Assembly: GCF_009689005.1 (NCBI RefSeq)
Contig: NZ_AP021879.1
Coordinates: 2,480,001 to 2,544,000, forward strand
Origin: Desulfosarcina ovata subsp. ovata
GTDB lineage: Bacteria; Desulfobacterota; Desulfobacteria; Desulfobacterales; Desulfosarcinaceae
Length of the DNA stretch: 64,000 nucleotides
Reading direction: 5' to 3'
Below, one piece after another: positions 42,770 through 52,377 of this stretch. The notes beneath the pieces were generated by a model, which worked only from the letters and a program-made list of their open reading frames with translations, ran no database searches and was not told where the DNA came from. Position 1 is the first letter of the stretch; every line of letters begins with the position of its first letter. A program made the translations under genes and the position numbers.

Positions 42770-45238
42770 ATGAATGCCGACAACAGCGCCCGCAGCGGGC
42801 AGGAGCAAACACGCAAGCTCCTGATCGTGGACGATGAAAAGGACTTTGTACTCAGTCTCGAGGACATCCTCGAAACCCGGGATTACATCGTGGCCAAGGC
42901 GCACTCCCAAGAGGAGGCCTGCGACACCATCAGGTATTTCGATGCCCAGGTGGTCCTTTTGGACATTCGTTTGGGGCGCGCCAACGGCATCAACCTGATT
43001 GCCAAGCTCAAACGCATCCGACCGACCGTCGTTTGTGTGATGATGACGGCTTATGCGGACACGGACACGGCCATTCGGGCCCTGCAGGAGGGGGCCTACG
43101 ATTATCTGAAAAAACCCCTGGCACCCGACGAACTGTTTGCCACCCTGAACCGCGCTTTCGAGAAAATACAATTGGAAAACGAGAAAACCGCCGTCGAGCA
43201 AGCCCTTCGGAACCAGAACCGGGAACTGGAGAAGATCAACAACCGGCTCCGGCAGATTGTGGCGGCCACCCAGGGGTTTGCGGCCTGCAGCTGCATGGAG
43301 GAAATCGGTCCGCTGCTGCTGAAGGAGTTTGCCCAAAACATGGCCGCCGACGGCGGGAGCCTGTTTCTTCGCGATGAGGATGGACTGGTGCTCGTACACT
43401 CCCTGGACCCGGATCATACACCATCCAGCATTGCTTTTCCCCTTCGAGCGGGTTCCGTTTTCGAGAAGGCCATACGAAGCGGAAAGCCGGTGGTGGTCAG
43501 TGATATCCGCGAAGAGCAAGACGTGACCGGGAGCAGCTGGCAGGGATACCGGGACGGATCCCTGCTGGTTTTTCCACTTACGGAGGAAAAGGGTGAAATC
43601 GTCGGCATCATCTCCCTGCATAATAAAGTGCCCCCGCCGTTTACCCTGCAGGATAAAGAACTGGGTTCGATTCTGGCCTCGTACAGCAGTGAAACCTTGC
43701 GCGCCGCCAAGGCGCTCGAAGCGCTCCACGAGAGCAAGGAGCGGTTGAATGCGATCATGGATTCGGTAAATACCGGGATCCTGGTCATCGATGAGGCAAC
43801 CCACCGGATCACCGATGCCAACTCGGCCGCCCTGAACATGATCGGCGTTTCCAAAGAGGAGCTTGTGGGGGCCGCGCACGAGGCATATGTCCGGCCTGAC
43901 CCAAAGGCCGCATCCGCCATCCCCGAACCTGGTTTGGACAGCGTTTCCACCGAGCGGATCGTACGAAAGACGGGTGGCGGGGAAGTCCCGATCCTGAGAA
44001 CCGCAAACCGTGTCATGCTCGGTGGCAGGAAGCACATTGTTGAGAGCTTTGTCGACATCACAAAGCGGATACAGCTTCAGTCACAACTGCAGCAGGCCCA
44101 AAAAATGGAGGCGATCGGCACCCTTGCCGGAGGTATTGCCCATGATTTCAATAATCTGCTCCAAGCCATCCTCGGCTATACCCAGGTACTGCTGTTCAAC
44201 ATCAAAAAGGAGGACCCCGCATTTGCCAGCCTGAAAGGGATCGAAAAAGCGGGCATGCGGGCAGCGGAGTTGACCCGGCAGCTGCTGACGTACAGCCGTA
44301 AGGTGGAGAGCCGGCTGCGACCCGTGGATCTCAACCATGAAATCGTTCAAGTGAGAAAACTGCTCGATCGGACCATACCCAAGATGATCGATATCGAACT
44401 GGCGTTATGCGATGCCCTGAACATCGTCAACGCGGACCCGACACAGATGGAGCAAGTTCTGGTGAACCTTGCCATCAACGCCAGGGATTCCATGAACGAT
44501 GGTGGCAAGATCACGATCCGGACCGACAATGTCGTCTTGTCGGAGGCATTTTGCCGAACCCATCTCGATGCCCATCCGGGCGCTTACGTGATGTTTTCCG
44601 TCTCCGACACCGGCCACGGAATGGACAGGGAAATCGCCGATCACATGTTCGAGCCGTTTTACACCACCAAAGGAAGCGGAAAGGGCACCGGCTTGGGGCT
44701 GGCAATGGTCTACGGCATCGTCAAGAACCATTGCGGACACATCACCTGCGACAGCAAGGTGGATTCCGGGACGACATTCAACATCTATCTCCCGGCCATC
44801 GAAGGTATCGTCGGAGAAGAACCGGGAGACGGGCCGGCAACGATTTCCTTTTGCGGTCACGAGACGATTCTGCTCGTCGATGACGAGCCGGCTATCCGCG
44901 ACCTTGGTGAACAGATGCTGAGCCGATACGGATACAAGGTCGTCACGGCGGCGGACGGTGAAACCGCGTTGGCCCTTTACGAAAGAATGATGCCGCAGAT
45001 ATCGCTTGTGGTTCTCGACATGTTTATGCCGGGGATGGGGGGCCAGCGGTGCCTCGAAAAGCTCGTCGGAATGAATACGGGCGTGACGGTGCTGATCGCC
45101 AGCGGCTATGCCACCGATGACGCCAGAGAGAAGGCGATGGCGGCCGGGGCCTGCGGATTTGTGGACAAGCCCTATGAGGTGGCCACCCTGCTGAAGGCCG
45201 TCCACAGAACCATCAACGATCAGGGAATCGTTCGATGA
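42770..45238 (+). CDS. Receiver-GAF-PAS-HisKA-HATPase-receiver hybrid kinase
   Basis: An 822-residue soluble hybrid kinase. The N-terminal receiver ([15 protein letters not shown], phospho-site [15 protein letters not shown]) is followed by a coiled coil, a GAF-like domain (~165-310), a PAS domain (~325-440), phospho-His in [18 protein letters not shown] motifs SDTGHGMD and [13 protein letters not shown], and a second receiver ([25 protein letters not shown]). It starts 4 bp after the split regulator, so it belongs to the same relay. The chain is probably SBP, kinase, tandem receiver, then this protein. Confidence 0.92.
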   Translation: MNADNSARSGQEQTRKLLIVDDEKDFVLSLEDILETRDYIVAKAHSQEEACDTIRYFDAQVVLLDIRLGRANGINLIAKLKRIRPTVVCVMMTAYADTDTAIRALQEGAYDYLKKPLAPDELFATLNRAFEKIQLENEKTAVEQALRNQNRELEKINNRLRQIVAATQGFAACSCMEEIGPLLLKEFAQNMAADGGSLFLRDEDGLVLVHSLDPDHTPSSIAFPLRAGSVFEKAIRSGKPVVVSDIREEQDVTGSSWQGYRDGSLLVFPLTEEKGEIVGIISLHNKVPPPFTLQDKELGSILASYSSETLRAAKALEALHESKERLNAIMDSVNTGILVIDEATHRITDANSAALNMIGVSKEELVGAAHEAYVRPDPKAASAIPEPGLDSVSTERIVRKTGGGEVPILRTANRVMLGGRKHIVESFVDITKRIQLQSQLQQAQKMEAIGTLAGGIAHDFNNLLQAILGYTQVLLFNIKKEDPAFASLKGIEKAGMRAAELTRQLLTYSRKVESRLRPVDLNHEIVQVRKLLDRTIPKMIDIELALCDALNIVNADPTQMEQVLVNLAINARDSMNDGGKITIRTDNVVLSEAFCRTHLDAHPGAYVMFSVSDTGHGMDREIADHMFEPFYTTKGSGKGTGLGLAMVYGIVKNHCGHITCDSKVDSGTTFNIYLPAIEGIVGEEPGDGPATISFCGHETILLVDDEPAIRDLGEQMLSRYGYKVVTAADGETALALYERMMPQISLVVLDMFMPGMGGQRCLEKLVGMNTGVTVLIASGYATDDAREKAMAAGACGFVDKPYEVATLLKAVHRTINDQGIVR

Positions 45239-45308
45239 CCGAAAAAATTCTCAGCATCCTGTTGCCCGCCTGCTTTCTGGCAACCGTCATTCTGATAAGG
45301 AATCTGCC

Positions 45309-46085
45309 ATGGATTACTCCGAAATCACCTTCGACCGCGAAGCAGCCGTCGGAACCCTGACCCTGAACAACGCCGGCAAAATCAACGCGCTTTCCAAACA
45401 GATGATCAAGGAAATCCTGCAACTGCTTGACCAGGTAGCAGAGGATGACACCCTGAAGGTCCTGATCATCAGGGCGGCGGGAAACCACTTTTGCGCCGGT
45501 CACTACCTGGCAGAAATGGTCGATGCCGGTGTCAAGGCATACAAATCCATCTTTGACCAATGCACCCGCATGATGATACGCATTCACGACATTCCCCAGG
45601 TGGTCATCGCCCAGGTGCAGGGCATCGCCACGGCCGCCGGCTGTCAGCTGGCCGCCTGGTGCGACCTGATCGTTGCCGAGGAAGGCGCGCGGTTCTCCAC
45701 CCCCGGCGTCCGGATCGGCCTTTTCTGCACCACACCCATGGTGGCCATCACGCGCGCCATCGGCCGCAAGGCCGCCATGGAAATGCTCGTCACTGGCCGT
45801 GAGTTTCCGGCGGCCGAGGCCAAGGCTCTCGGCCTGGTCAATCGCGTCGTACCGCTGGCAGAGCTGGAAGCGACCACCCGCGACCTGGCCCGCCAGATCG
45901 CCGGGGCCAGCGGCTTCGCCCTTTCTATCGGCAAGCAGGGGCTCTATGCCCAGGCCGACATGACCGATGCCCAGGCCCTGCACTATGCCAAACACACCAT
46001 CGTGATGAACAACATGGCCGAAGACGCCCAAACCGGCATCAAGGCGTTTCTGGAAAAACGGACGCCGGAGTGGAAAAACCGGTAA
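45309..46085 (+). CDS. Enoyl-CoA hydratase/isomerase-family protein (ECHDC3-like)
   Basis: A 258-residue crotonase-fold enzyme. The oxyanion-hole segments are NHFCAGHYLAEM and QGIATAAGCQLAAWCDL, followed by RFSTPGVRIGLFCTTPMVAI. The usual paired catalytic Glu residues are not obvious, as in ECHDC3-type members, so the reaction on an acyl-CoA is uncertain. AAGGAA lies 7 bp before the ATG. It is convergent with the betaine locus and 70 bp after the kinase gene. Confidence 0.85.
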   Translation: MDYSEITFDREAAVGTLTLNNAGKINALSKQMIKEILQLLDQVAEDDTLKVLIIRAAGNHFCAGHYLAEMVDAGVKAYKSIFDQCTRMMIRIHDIPQVVIAQVQGIATAAGCQLAAWCDLIVAEEGARFSTPGVRIGLFCTTPMVAITRAIGRKAAMEMLVTGREFPAAEAKALGLVNRVVPLAELEATTRDLARQIAGASGFALSIGKQGLYAQADMTDAQALHYAKHTIVMNNMAEDAQTGIKAFLEKRTPEWKNR

Positions 46086-46100
46086 CCGCCGAGGAAAAGC

Positions 46101-47057
46101 TTATTTAATGTTTTCCAGATAGGCCTCAAACGCCGTTACCGAATCCTTTCCATCAGCCGTGGTAACGCCCGTCAGCCAGCTTTTATAGGTATCCGGATGG
46201 GCCTTGAGCCATGTAAGCCCGGCTTCACGCGGTTTGAGGCCTTTGTTCGCATACATGTTGGTCATGATCTGGTTCATCATAGCGATGGGAAAGGTCATGT
46301 TCCTGACCAGCACGGCCACATTGGGCTGTTCCTGATCGAAGCCTTTGCGGATGTTGGTCCAGACCGTGGCCGTGCCGTCGTTGGGGCCGAAGGTCGCATC
46401 GGTGCTGCCGGTCAGGTAAGTCATGTCGATGCGCTCGTTCATGCTGTGGGGCGACCAGCCCAGAAAGACAATACAGCGTTTCTGTTTGACCCGCGACTGC
46501 ACCTCGGCCAGCATGGCCACCTCGCTGGAAGGCAGGATTTTGAATCTGCCCAGTCCGAACATATTCTTCTCGATCATGTCACGGATGATCAGGTTACCGT
46601 CGTTGCCCGCTTCGATGCCGTGAATCTTCCAGTCGAGCTTGTCGCCGAATTTGACGATGTCCGCAAAATCCTTCAGTCCTTCCTCGGCACAATAGGTGGG
46701 CACGGCCAGGGTGTACTTGGCGCCGGGCATGTTGGCCACATATTTGACCACCGACCCTTTTTTGAAGAATTTGTCGGCCACCGTGGCCATGGAGGGCATC
46801 CAGTTGCCGAAAAAGAGATCCGCCGCATCGCTGGAAAGGGCCGCGTAGACAAAGGGAACGGAGTAAACCGTGTTTTCGGCCGTGTAACCGAGACTCTCCA
46901 GGACGGATGCCGCCAGCTCGCTTTTGACCGTCACGCCGGTCCAGGCGACACTGGCGATGCGGATTTTCCCGGCGGCAGGGGCAGCGGTGGCGAACATCGG
47001 CAATACGATGGCCAGGGTAAGGGTGAAAAGGATTCGCTTGAAATGGTCGTTTAACAT
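46101..47057 (-). CDS. Glycine-betaine-type binding protein (ProX/OpuAC family), orphan
   Basis: A 318-residue periplasmic protein with signal peptide (FKRILFTLTLAIVLPMFATAAPA). It begins KIRIASVAWTGVTVKSELAA and later has AADLFFGNWMPSMATV and IVFLGWSPHSMN, with the Trp-rich pocket expected for quaternary amines. AAAGGAGA precedes the ATG at 47057. It is the third gene of the choline locus, but no ProV/ProW genes accompany it, so it must share a distant permease or act otherwise. Confidence 0.88.
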   Translation of the reverse strand: MLNDHFKRILFTLTLAIVLPMFATAAPAAGKIRIASVAWTGVTVKSELAASVLESLGYTAENTVYSVPFVYAALSSDAADLFFGNWMPSMATVADKFFKKGSVVKYVANMPGAKYTLAVPTYCAEEGLKDFADIVKFGDKLDWKIHGIEAGNDGNLIIRDMIEKNMFGLGRFKILPSSEVAMLAEVQSRVKQKRCIVFLGWSPHSMNERIDMTYLTGSTDATFGPNDGTATVWTNIRKGFDQEQPNVAVLVRNMTFPIAMMNQIMTNMYANKGLKPREAGLTWLKAHPDTYKSWLTGVTTADGKDSVTAFEAYLENIK

Positions 47058-47088
47058 TATATCTCCTTTTGGTTGGGGTTGATCGTCG

Positions 47089-48564
47089 TTATTTTCCAAA
47101 CCAGCCCAGCGGCTGCGGGGCATGGTTCTGGTAAATGTGCTTGACCTCGGTGTATTCGTCAAGGCCCATGCGTCCCAGCTCCCGGCCCAGGCCGGACTGG
47201 CGGTAGCCCCCCCAGGGGGCCTGGACGAAGTAGACATTGAAGTCGTTGATCCAGACCGTTCCGAAGCGCAGCGCCCGGGAAACACGGGCCATACGATCCG
47301 GATCGCGGGTCCAGAACCCCGCCGAGAGCCCGTAAACGGTGCTGTTAGCACGGGCCACGGCTTCTTCCTCGCTGTCGAAGCGCTCCACGCTGATCACCGG
47401 TCCGAAGACCTCCTCCTGAACGATACGCATGTCGTTGGTGCAACCGGTAAACAGGGTCGGCAGGTAAAAGAAACCGTTTTGCAGCGCCGGGTCATCGGGT
47501 CGGTCACCGCCGAGAACCAGGCGGGCCCCCTCCTCCCGGGCGATGGTCACATAGCCGGCCACTTTGGCCAGATGCTCCGCCGAAATGAGCGGACCCATCT
47601 GAACGCCGTCGGCAAATCCGCTGCCCAGCACAATGCGCTGCATGCGCGCGGTAAGGGCCTTTACGAAGCGGTCGTGAATGCCCGCCTGGACCATCACCCG
47701 TGCGCCGGCCGAGCAGATCTGGCCGGCATGGAAAAACACCCCGTTGAGGGCATGGTCCACGGCCAGATCCAGGTCGGCATCGTCAAAGACGATGTTGGGA
47801 TTCTTGCCGCCCAGCTCCAGGGCCACCTTTTTGACGTTGCCGGCAGCGGCGCGCATGATGGTCTTGCCCGTGGCGATACCGCCGGTAAAGGAGATCAGGT
47901 CCACAGCATGGTTCTCGGACAGTTCGGCACCCACCTCGGCGCCCGGTCCCAGCACCGTGTTGACCACCCCGGGAGGAAAACCCGCTTCCTCGGCCAACTC
48001 AGTGATCCGGATCGTGGTCAGGGGCGTAATCTCGCTGGGCTTGATCACGATCGTGCAGCCGGCGGCCAGGGCCGGCGCCATCTTCCAGGAGGCCTGCAAC
48101 AACGGGTAGTTCCAGGGCGAAATCTGGCCGCACACCCCCACGGGCTCGCGGACCAGCCGGCTGCTGGTATCCGGGTGGGGCGAGGCGATCACCTCGCCGC
48201 CGTCCTTGTCAGCCAGGCCGGCGAAATAGCGGAAAATCCCGGCGATGTCGTCCATGTCCCAGCGGCTTTCGATCACGGTCTTGCCCGTATCCAGGCTCTC
48301 CAGGCGGGCCAGGTCCTCTTTTTCGCGGTCCACCAGGTCGGCCAGCCGAAAAAGCAGCCGGGCCCGTTCCACTGCCGGTGTGCCGGGCCACGGGCCGCTG
48401 TCAAAGGCGCGCCGGGCAGCCGCAATGGCGTCGATGGCGTCCTCGCGTGCCCCCTCGGCCACCTGGGCAATGATCGAGCCGTCAAAGGGGTTGATGATTT
48501 CCCGTTGCGCCCCCGACCGGGCCGGTTGCCAACTGCCGTCGATGTACATCGGTTTGCGGATCAT
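47089..48564 (-). CDS. betB: Betaine-aldehyde dehydrogenase
   Basis: A 491-residue ALDH-superfamily enzyme of the BetB class that oxidises betaine aldehyde to glycine betaine with NAD(P)+. Motifs are CGQISPWNYPLLQASWKMAP, the Glu in VALELGGKNPNIV and the catalytic Cys in FFHAGQICSAGARV. The start overlaps the choline dehydrogenase stop by 4 bp (ATGA). With BetA it forms the choline-to-betaine pathway. Other aldehyde substrates cannot be excluded, but the neighbours support this one. Confidence 0.88.
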   Translation of the reverse strand: MIRKPMYIDGSWQPARSGAQREIINPFDGSIIAQVAEGAREDAIDAIAAARRAFDSGPWPGTPAVERARLLFRLADLVDREKEDLARLESLDTGKTVIESRWDMDDIAGIFRYFAGLADKDGGEVIASPHPDTSSRLVREPVGVCGQISPWNYPLLQASWKMAPALAAGCTIVIKPSEITPLTTIRITELAEEAGFPPGVVNTVLGPGAEVGAELSENHAVDLISFTGGIATGKTIMRAAAGNVKKVALELGGKNPNIVFDDADLDLAVDHALNGVFFHAGQICSAGARVMVQAGIHDRFVKALTARMQRIVLGSGFADGVQMGPLISAEHLAKVAGYVTIAREEGARLVLGGDRPDDPALQNGFFYLPTLFTGCTNDMRIVQEEVFGPVISVERFDSEEEAVARANSTVYGLSAGFWTRDPDRMARVSRALRFGTVWINDFNVYFVQAPWGGYRQSGLGRELGRMGLDEYTEVKHIYQNHAPQPLGWFGK

Positions 48565-50219
48565 GCGGCAGCCTCCTCCCCGACCTGCTCATGGCGGTAG
48601 TAAGGCAGGGGCTCCGGTGCCAGGGGCGTGTTGCCCAAAATCAGGTCGGCCGCCTTTTCGGCGATCATCATCACCGGAGAGTAGATATTGCCGTTGGTTA
48701 CATAAGGCATGATCGAGGCGTCTACCACCCTGAGGTTTTCCACACCCTGGACGCGCAGCTGGGGATCGGTCACGGCCTCGGCGTGGGTGCCCATGGCGCA
48801 GGTGCAGCTGGGATGGTAGGCCGACTCGCCCTCGCGGGCCACGAAATCGAGGATCTCGTCATCGCTCTCGACCCCCTCGCCCGGCGCCAGTTCCGCCCCG
48901 CGGAATTCGTCAAAGGCCGGCTGGGTCATGATCTCCCGGGCACGGCGGATGGCTTCCACCCACTCGCGGCGCTCCTGCTCCGTGGAGAGGTAGTTGAAAC
49001 GGATGCTGGGATAGGCCGTCGGATCGGCAGAGGTGATCTTCACCCGCCCGCGCACATCGGTGTTCATGGGGCCGATATGCACCTGGTAGCCGTGACCCTG
49101 GCGGGGTGACGATCCGTCGTAACGGATGGCAATAGGCAGAAAGTGAAACTGGATGTTGGGATAGGCCACCTGGTCGTTGCCGCGGATGAATCCGCCGGCC
49201 TCGAAATGGTTGGTGGCCGCCTCACCGGTGCGGCCGAACAGCCACTTTGCTCCTATCCACGGCTGATTGTACCACTTCAGCGCGGGATACATGCTCACCG
49301 GTTTCTTGCAGGCATACTGCACGTACAGTTCGAGATGATCCTGCAGGTTCCGGCCCACCCCGGGCAGATCCTGGATCACGTTGATCCCCAGTGCCGACAG
49401 ATCCTCGGCCTTGCCCACCCCGGAAAGCTGCAACAACTGCGGCGAGTTGATGGCTCCGCCACAGCAGACGATCTCGGCCCCGTAGACGCGGTGCACCTTT
49501 TTGCCCTTCCTGTATTCAACCCCCACGGCACGCTTACCCTCGAACAGAATGCGGCTGACCAGGGTATGGCATTTGACGGTCAGGTTGCCGCGGCGTTTCA
49601 CCGGATGCACATAGGCCCTGGCCGCGTTCCAGCGGCGGCCACGGTAGGTGGTGCGGTCGAACCGGCCGAATCCCTCCTGCTGGAATCCGTTGACGTCCCT
49701 GGTGAGCGGATAGCCGGCCTGCCGGACAGCCATGAAAAACGCGTCGAAAAGGGGATTTTCGCACTCGGGCGTGGTCAGGTAGAGCGGTCCTGCCGCCCCC
49801 TGGTAGGCATCGGCACCGACCATGCGGCACTCGAAGCGCTTGAAGTAGGGCAGGCAATGGGCGTAAGACCAGTTTTCGAGACCCTCCTCCCGGGCCCACT
49901 TCTCATAGTCCTGGGCGTTACCGCGAATGTAAATCATGCCGTTGATACAGCTGGATCCGCCCAGAACCTTGCCCCGCGGCTGATAGATCCTGCGGCCCTG
50001 CATGAACGGTTCGGGATCCGATTCGTACCACCAGTTGTATGTTTTGCCGGCCAGCGGGTAGGTCAGGGCCGCCGGCATGTGGATTCGGAAATCCAGGCGA
50101 TGATCCGGCCGGCCGGCTTCCAGGACCAGGACACGGTGTTTGGGGTTGGTGCTCAGGCGGTTGGCCAGAACGGATCCGGCCGAACCGCCGCCAACGATAA
50201 TAAAATCGTAGGGTTTCAT
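48561..50219 (-). CDS. betA: Choline dehydrogenase (GMC oxidoreductase)
   Basis: A 552-residue FAD enzyme. The FAD-binding motif DFIIVGGGSAGSVLANRLS is at the N-terminus; GMC signatures are GKVLGGSSCINGMIYIRG and CGGAINSPQLLQLSGVG, and the C-terminus has YHPSCTCAMGTHAEAV and NGNIYSPVMMIAEKAADLI. It oxidises choline (or a related alcohol) to the aldehyde used by BetB. The start at 50219 has AAAGGAGA upstream; the extension to 50306 overlaps the regulator gene and was rejected. Confidence 0.88.
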   Translation of the reverse strand: MKPYDFIIVGGGSAGSVLANRLSTNPKHRVLVLEAGRPDHRLDFRIHMPAALTYPLAGKTYNWWYESDPEPFMQGRRIYQPRGKVLGGSSCINGMIYIRGNAQDYEKWAREEGLENWSYAHCLPYFKRFECRMVGADAYQGAAGPLYLTTPECENPLFDAFFMAVRQAGYPLTRDVNGFQQEGFGRFDRTTYRGRRWNAARAYVHPVKRRGNLTVKCHTLVSRILFEGKRAVGVEYRKGKKVHRVYGAEIVCCGGAINSPQLLQLSGVGKAEDLSALGINVIQDLPGVGRNLQDHLELYVQYACKKPVSMYPALKWYNQPWIGAKWLFGRTGEAATNHFEAGGFIRGNDQVAYPNIQFHFLPIAIRYDGSSPRQGHGYQVHIGPMNTDVRGRVKITSADPTAYPSIRFNYLSTEQERREWVEAIRRAREIMTQPAFDEFRGAELAPGEGVESDDEILDFVAREGESAYHPSCTCAMGTHAEAVTDPQLRVQGVENLRVVDASIMPYVTNGNIYSPVMMIAEKAADLILGNTPLAPEPLPYYRHEQVGEEAAA

Positions 50220-50230
50220 GGTAATCTCCT

Positions 50231-51019
50231 TTAAGGGCTGTTGCCGGCATCTGTGCCTGAAGGGAACGGCACTGCCGGCACGGGCTTGTTTTGTTCTGCC
50301 ACGCACGTTCTCAGCATTCCATAGTGTTGACCGATGCAGGAAAGGGCGCGCATGGGTTCCTGCTCGGCAATGGCGCGAGCCGTATCACGCCAGTTGGCGG
50401 CCGCCTGTTCCCGGTACGCCGGATTTTCGTACAGGGCATAGTCGTGGGAACTGAATCCCATCTGCAGGGCGTGCATGACCCATTCGAACAGAGGGCTTCG
50501 GGCCATGCGCGCCAGCATGAGGTTCAGTTCGCGGTCCAGTTCGCTGGCCGCGGTCAGATCGGGGTCCGGCTTACGCATCAGCGCCTCGAACCGCAGCACC
50601 GCCGCCAGCAGGGCTTCTTTTTCGTCCCGGGTGCCGCGGGAAATGGCCAGGACGGTGATGGTCCGGTCCATGCTCTCGCGAAATTCGATCAATTTTTCCG
50701 GTTCCACCGGGTGCTGTTTGAGAAAAAGGGCCAGAGACTCGGAAACATTGGCCATCTCCAGCTGGCGCACATAGGCCCCTCCCTTAACGCCCTTACGCAC
50801 CTCGAGCAGGCCCTTCTGCTTCAATATTTTGATCGCCTCGCGCACCACCCCCCGACCGGTCCCAAACTGGACCTGCATGTCCCGCTCGCTGGGCAGGCGC
50901 CCGCCGGGTTTGAGGCGGCCGTCCAAGATGGCGGCCTCCAGGTTCAGGGCGATGTCCTCGCTGGCCCGACCGCTCTGCACGGGCATGAAAGGGCTTCGGG
51001 GAAATATTTCCTTAGCCAT
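50231..51019 (-). CDS. FadR-type GntR-family regulator of the choline locus
   Basis: A 262-residue regulator. The winged helix (about 20-85) reads LKPGGRLPSERDMQVQFGTG, then RGVVREAIKILKQKGLLEV; the C-terminal FCD-type helical domain has DRELNLMLARMARSPLFEWV. Two palindromes upstream fit its operators. It replaces the TetR-type BetI usually found here. It is 11 bp upstream of betA, so it heads the operon. Confidence 0.88.
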   Translation of the reverse strand: MAKEIFPRSPFMPVQSGRASEDIALNLEAAILDGRLKPGGRLPSERDMQVQFGTGRGVVREAIKILKQKGLLEVRKGVKGGAYVRQLEMANVSESLALFLKQHPVEPEKLIEFRESMDRTITVLAISRGTRDEKEALLAAVLRFEALMRKPDPDLTAASELDRELNLMLARMARSPLFEWVMHALQMGFSSHDYALYENPAYREQAAANWRDTARAIAEQEPMRALSCIGQHYGMLRTCVAEQNKPVPAVPFPSGTDAGNSP

Positions 51020-51062
51020 TGGTAGTACCTTTTAATAAATATCAACCAAACTTATAAGAAGT

Positions 51063-51107
51063 TTTACCTAAAATAGGTAAAGTTAAGCCTTAATGGTACG
51101 ACCATTA
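51063..51107. promoter_or_regulatory. Two palindromic operators for the GntR regulator
   Basis: TTTACCTA-AAA-TAGGTAAA (51063-51081) and TAATGGT-ACG-ACCATTA (51091-51107) are both perfect. The second contains TGGT-N3-ACCA, the core of FadR-subfamily operators. They lie 44-88 bp upstream of the regulator ATG, so autoregulation is likely. Confidence 0.7.
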
Positions 51108-51672
51108 TTGCCATGCCATTGATCGGTTGTCAAGGCGATCAGAGGTGGGAAACTGGGTAACCGCATTTAATTTTTTGTTGCGTTTTTTATCCGGTAGCGA
51201 CTGGTTAAGGATATCAAATGTCCAATGAAAAATGCCAAATGGTGGCATGCTATCCATTTATAACCGATCCGATCCTTCAATTGACATTTGGATTTTTAGG
51301 CGATTGGCGGATAAGAATATACTTGGATGCGAAGGATTTTTCATTCGTATTCAAGGCGGGCTTTTTTACGCATAGTGGGGCTATGTGTGGAAACGCCCAA
51401 CGCAGAAGACGGATGAAAAGACAAGCAGGCGGGTATATTCTTTGACAGAAATCGCCTTACATTTGGCATTGATTGAATCGGGGCGATGGGTTTGCGATCA
51501 CGCACGGATCGTTACTATGATCGAAATCGCTATCGGGATCGCTATCGAAAAGAAATGGAACGTAGACATGCGAATGTGTAATTAAAAATAGTTGGGGAGT
51601 TTCAGAATCGATTCAGAATCGATTCAAAATCAATTCTGGGAGGAAGAATCCGAGACAAACAGGCAAGCGGAC
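51108..51672. other. Non-coding gap with R6 and no supported gene
   Basis: Apart from R6 (51296-51458) and a small hairpin ATGCCA-AATGG-TGGCAT (51231-51249), I see no gene. Short open frames at 51218-51445 and 51385-51585 cover the palindrome and have no family-like sequence. Confidence 0.5.
51296..51458. repeat. R6 palindromic element (~163 bp)
   Basis: Inverted arms GGCGATT...AAGAATATAC at the left and GTATATTCTT...AATCGCC at the right enclose CGTATTCAAGGCGGGC and GCCCAACGCAGAAGACGG around CATAGTGGGGCTATGTGTGG. The core has the same plan as R4 and R2. Confidence 0.72.
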
Positions 51673-52377
51673 TCAGTCGGATCCGGAGGGCTGGCGATCG
51701 GCAGGGTCGGCGACAAACAGTCGTCTGAGCATCTTCTCCCTAGCCAGAAGCACGGCCGAGCGGGTTGCCCCAAGGATGCTGTCGCCATAGCCGACGGCGG
51801 TGCCGATGCCGATCTGACGAAAAGAGGAGGCATCGGTGCAGATGAGCTGGATCCCAACCACCATTTTTTTGGTGTGCCGGGCCTGGAGACCGACAATTTT
51901 TTCCGATACCGTTTCCGCATAGTCATAAATCCGGCCATAGATCACCTGAGCGGCCCCCCGTTGCCGGGCCTCCACGGCAGCTTGCCCGTCGGACATGAGC
52001 CCGGATTGCTGAAGCCAGCGTTCCTGGAGAATGGCATCGATATTCTCCGGACGGACTTCGACCACGCTGAACCGATTGGATTCGGTGACGGCACTCAGGA
52101 CCAGCTGATAGACCCCCATGCCCACGGATTTTTCGACCAGTTGGGGATATTGCTTCACCGCTTCGGGCCCCAGGCCCAGCACCAGGGGAAGAACGGCCGT
52201 CACCGGTTTTGTATCCGCTGAGTAAACGGCACGGGCATTTCCGCTGTCATCAGTTAACACGGGGCGCTGGTCGACGGTGGTGGATGCGCATCCCAGTGTG
52301 ACGGCGATCGTTGCAAGGATGAATAGCCACTGGATCGGGGATTGGTCACCAACGCGGGCCGTTGACTCTCTTTTCAC
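51673..52377 (-). CDS. CsgG-like lipoprotein
   Basis: A 234-residue lipoprotein with signal and lipobox (LFILATIAVTLGCAS). The mature part (VTAVLPLVLGLGPEAVKQYP, then VLSAVTESNRFSVVEVRPEN, AAQVIYGRIYDYAETV) has the nucleotide-binding-like fold of CsgG/LpoB-type lipoproteins. Its start overlaps the end of the larger CsgG-like gene by 4 bp. It may support secretion or envelope assembly. No curli subunit genes are seen. Confidence 0.72.
   Translation of the reverse strand: MKRESTARVGDQSPIQWLFILATIAVTLGCASTTVDQRPVLTDDSGNARAVYSADTKPVTAVLPLVLGLGPEAVKQYPQLVEKSVGMGVYQLVLSAVTESNRFSVVEVRPENIDAILQERWLQQSGLMSDGQAAVEARQRGAAQVIYGRIYDYAETVSEKIVGLQARHTKKMVVGIQLICTDASSFRQIGIGTAVGYGDSILGATRSAVLLAREKMLRRLFVADPADRQPSGSD

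Noticed and set aside
45235..45360. A 41-codon frame starting in the ATGA at the kinase stop, with one hydrophobic helix
   Set aside because: It overlaps the start of the crotonase gene, has no family-like tail, and could arise by chance; kept out of the features.
47122..48600. A 492-codon open frame on the plus strand opposite the betaine-aldehyde dehydrogenase
   Set aside because: It mirrors a clear ALDH gene with catalytic motifs. The antisense product has no domain-like sequence and the openness follows from high GC.
49143..50234. A 363-codon plus-strand frame opposite choline dehydrogenase
   Set aside because: Shadow of the GMC oxidoreductase, whose FAD motif and signatures are on the other strand.
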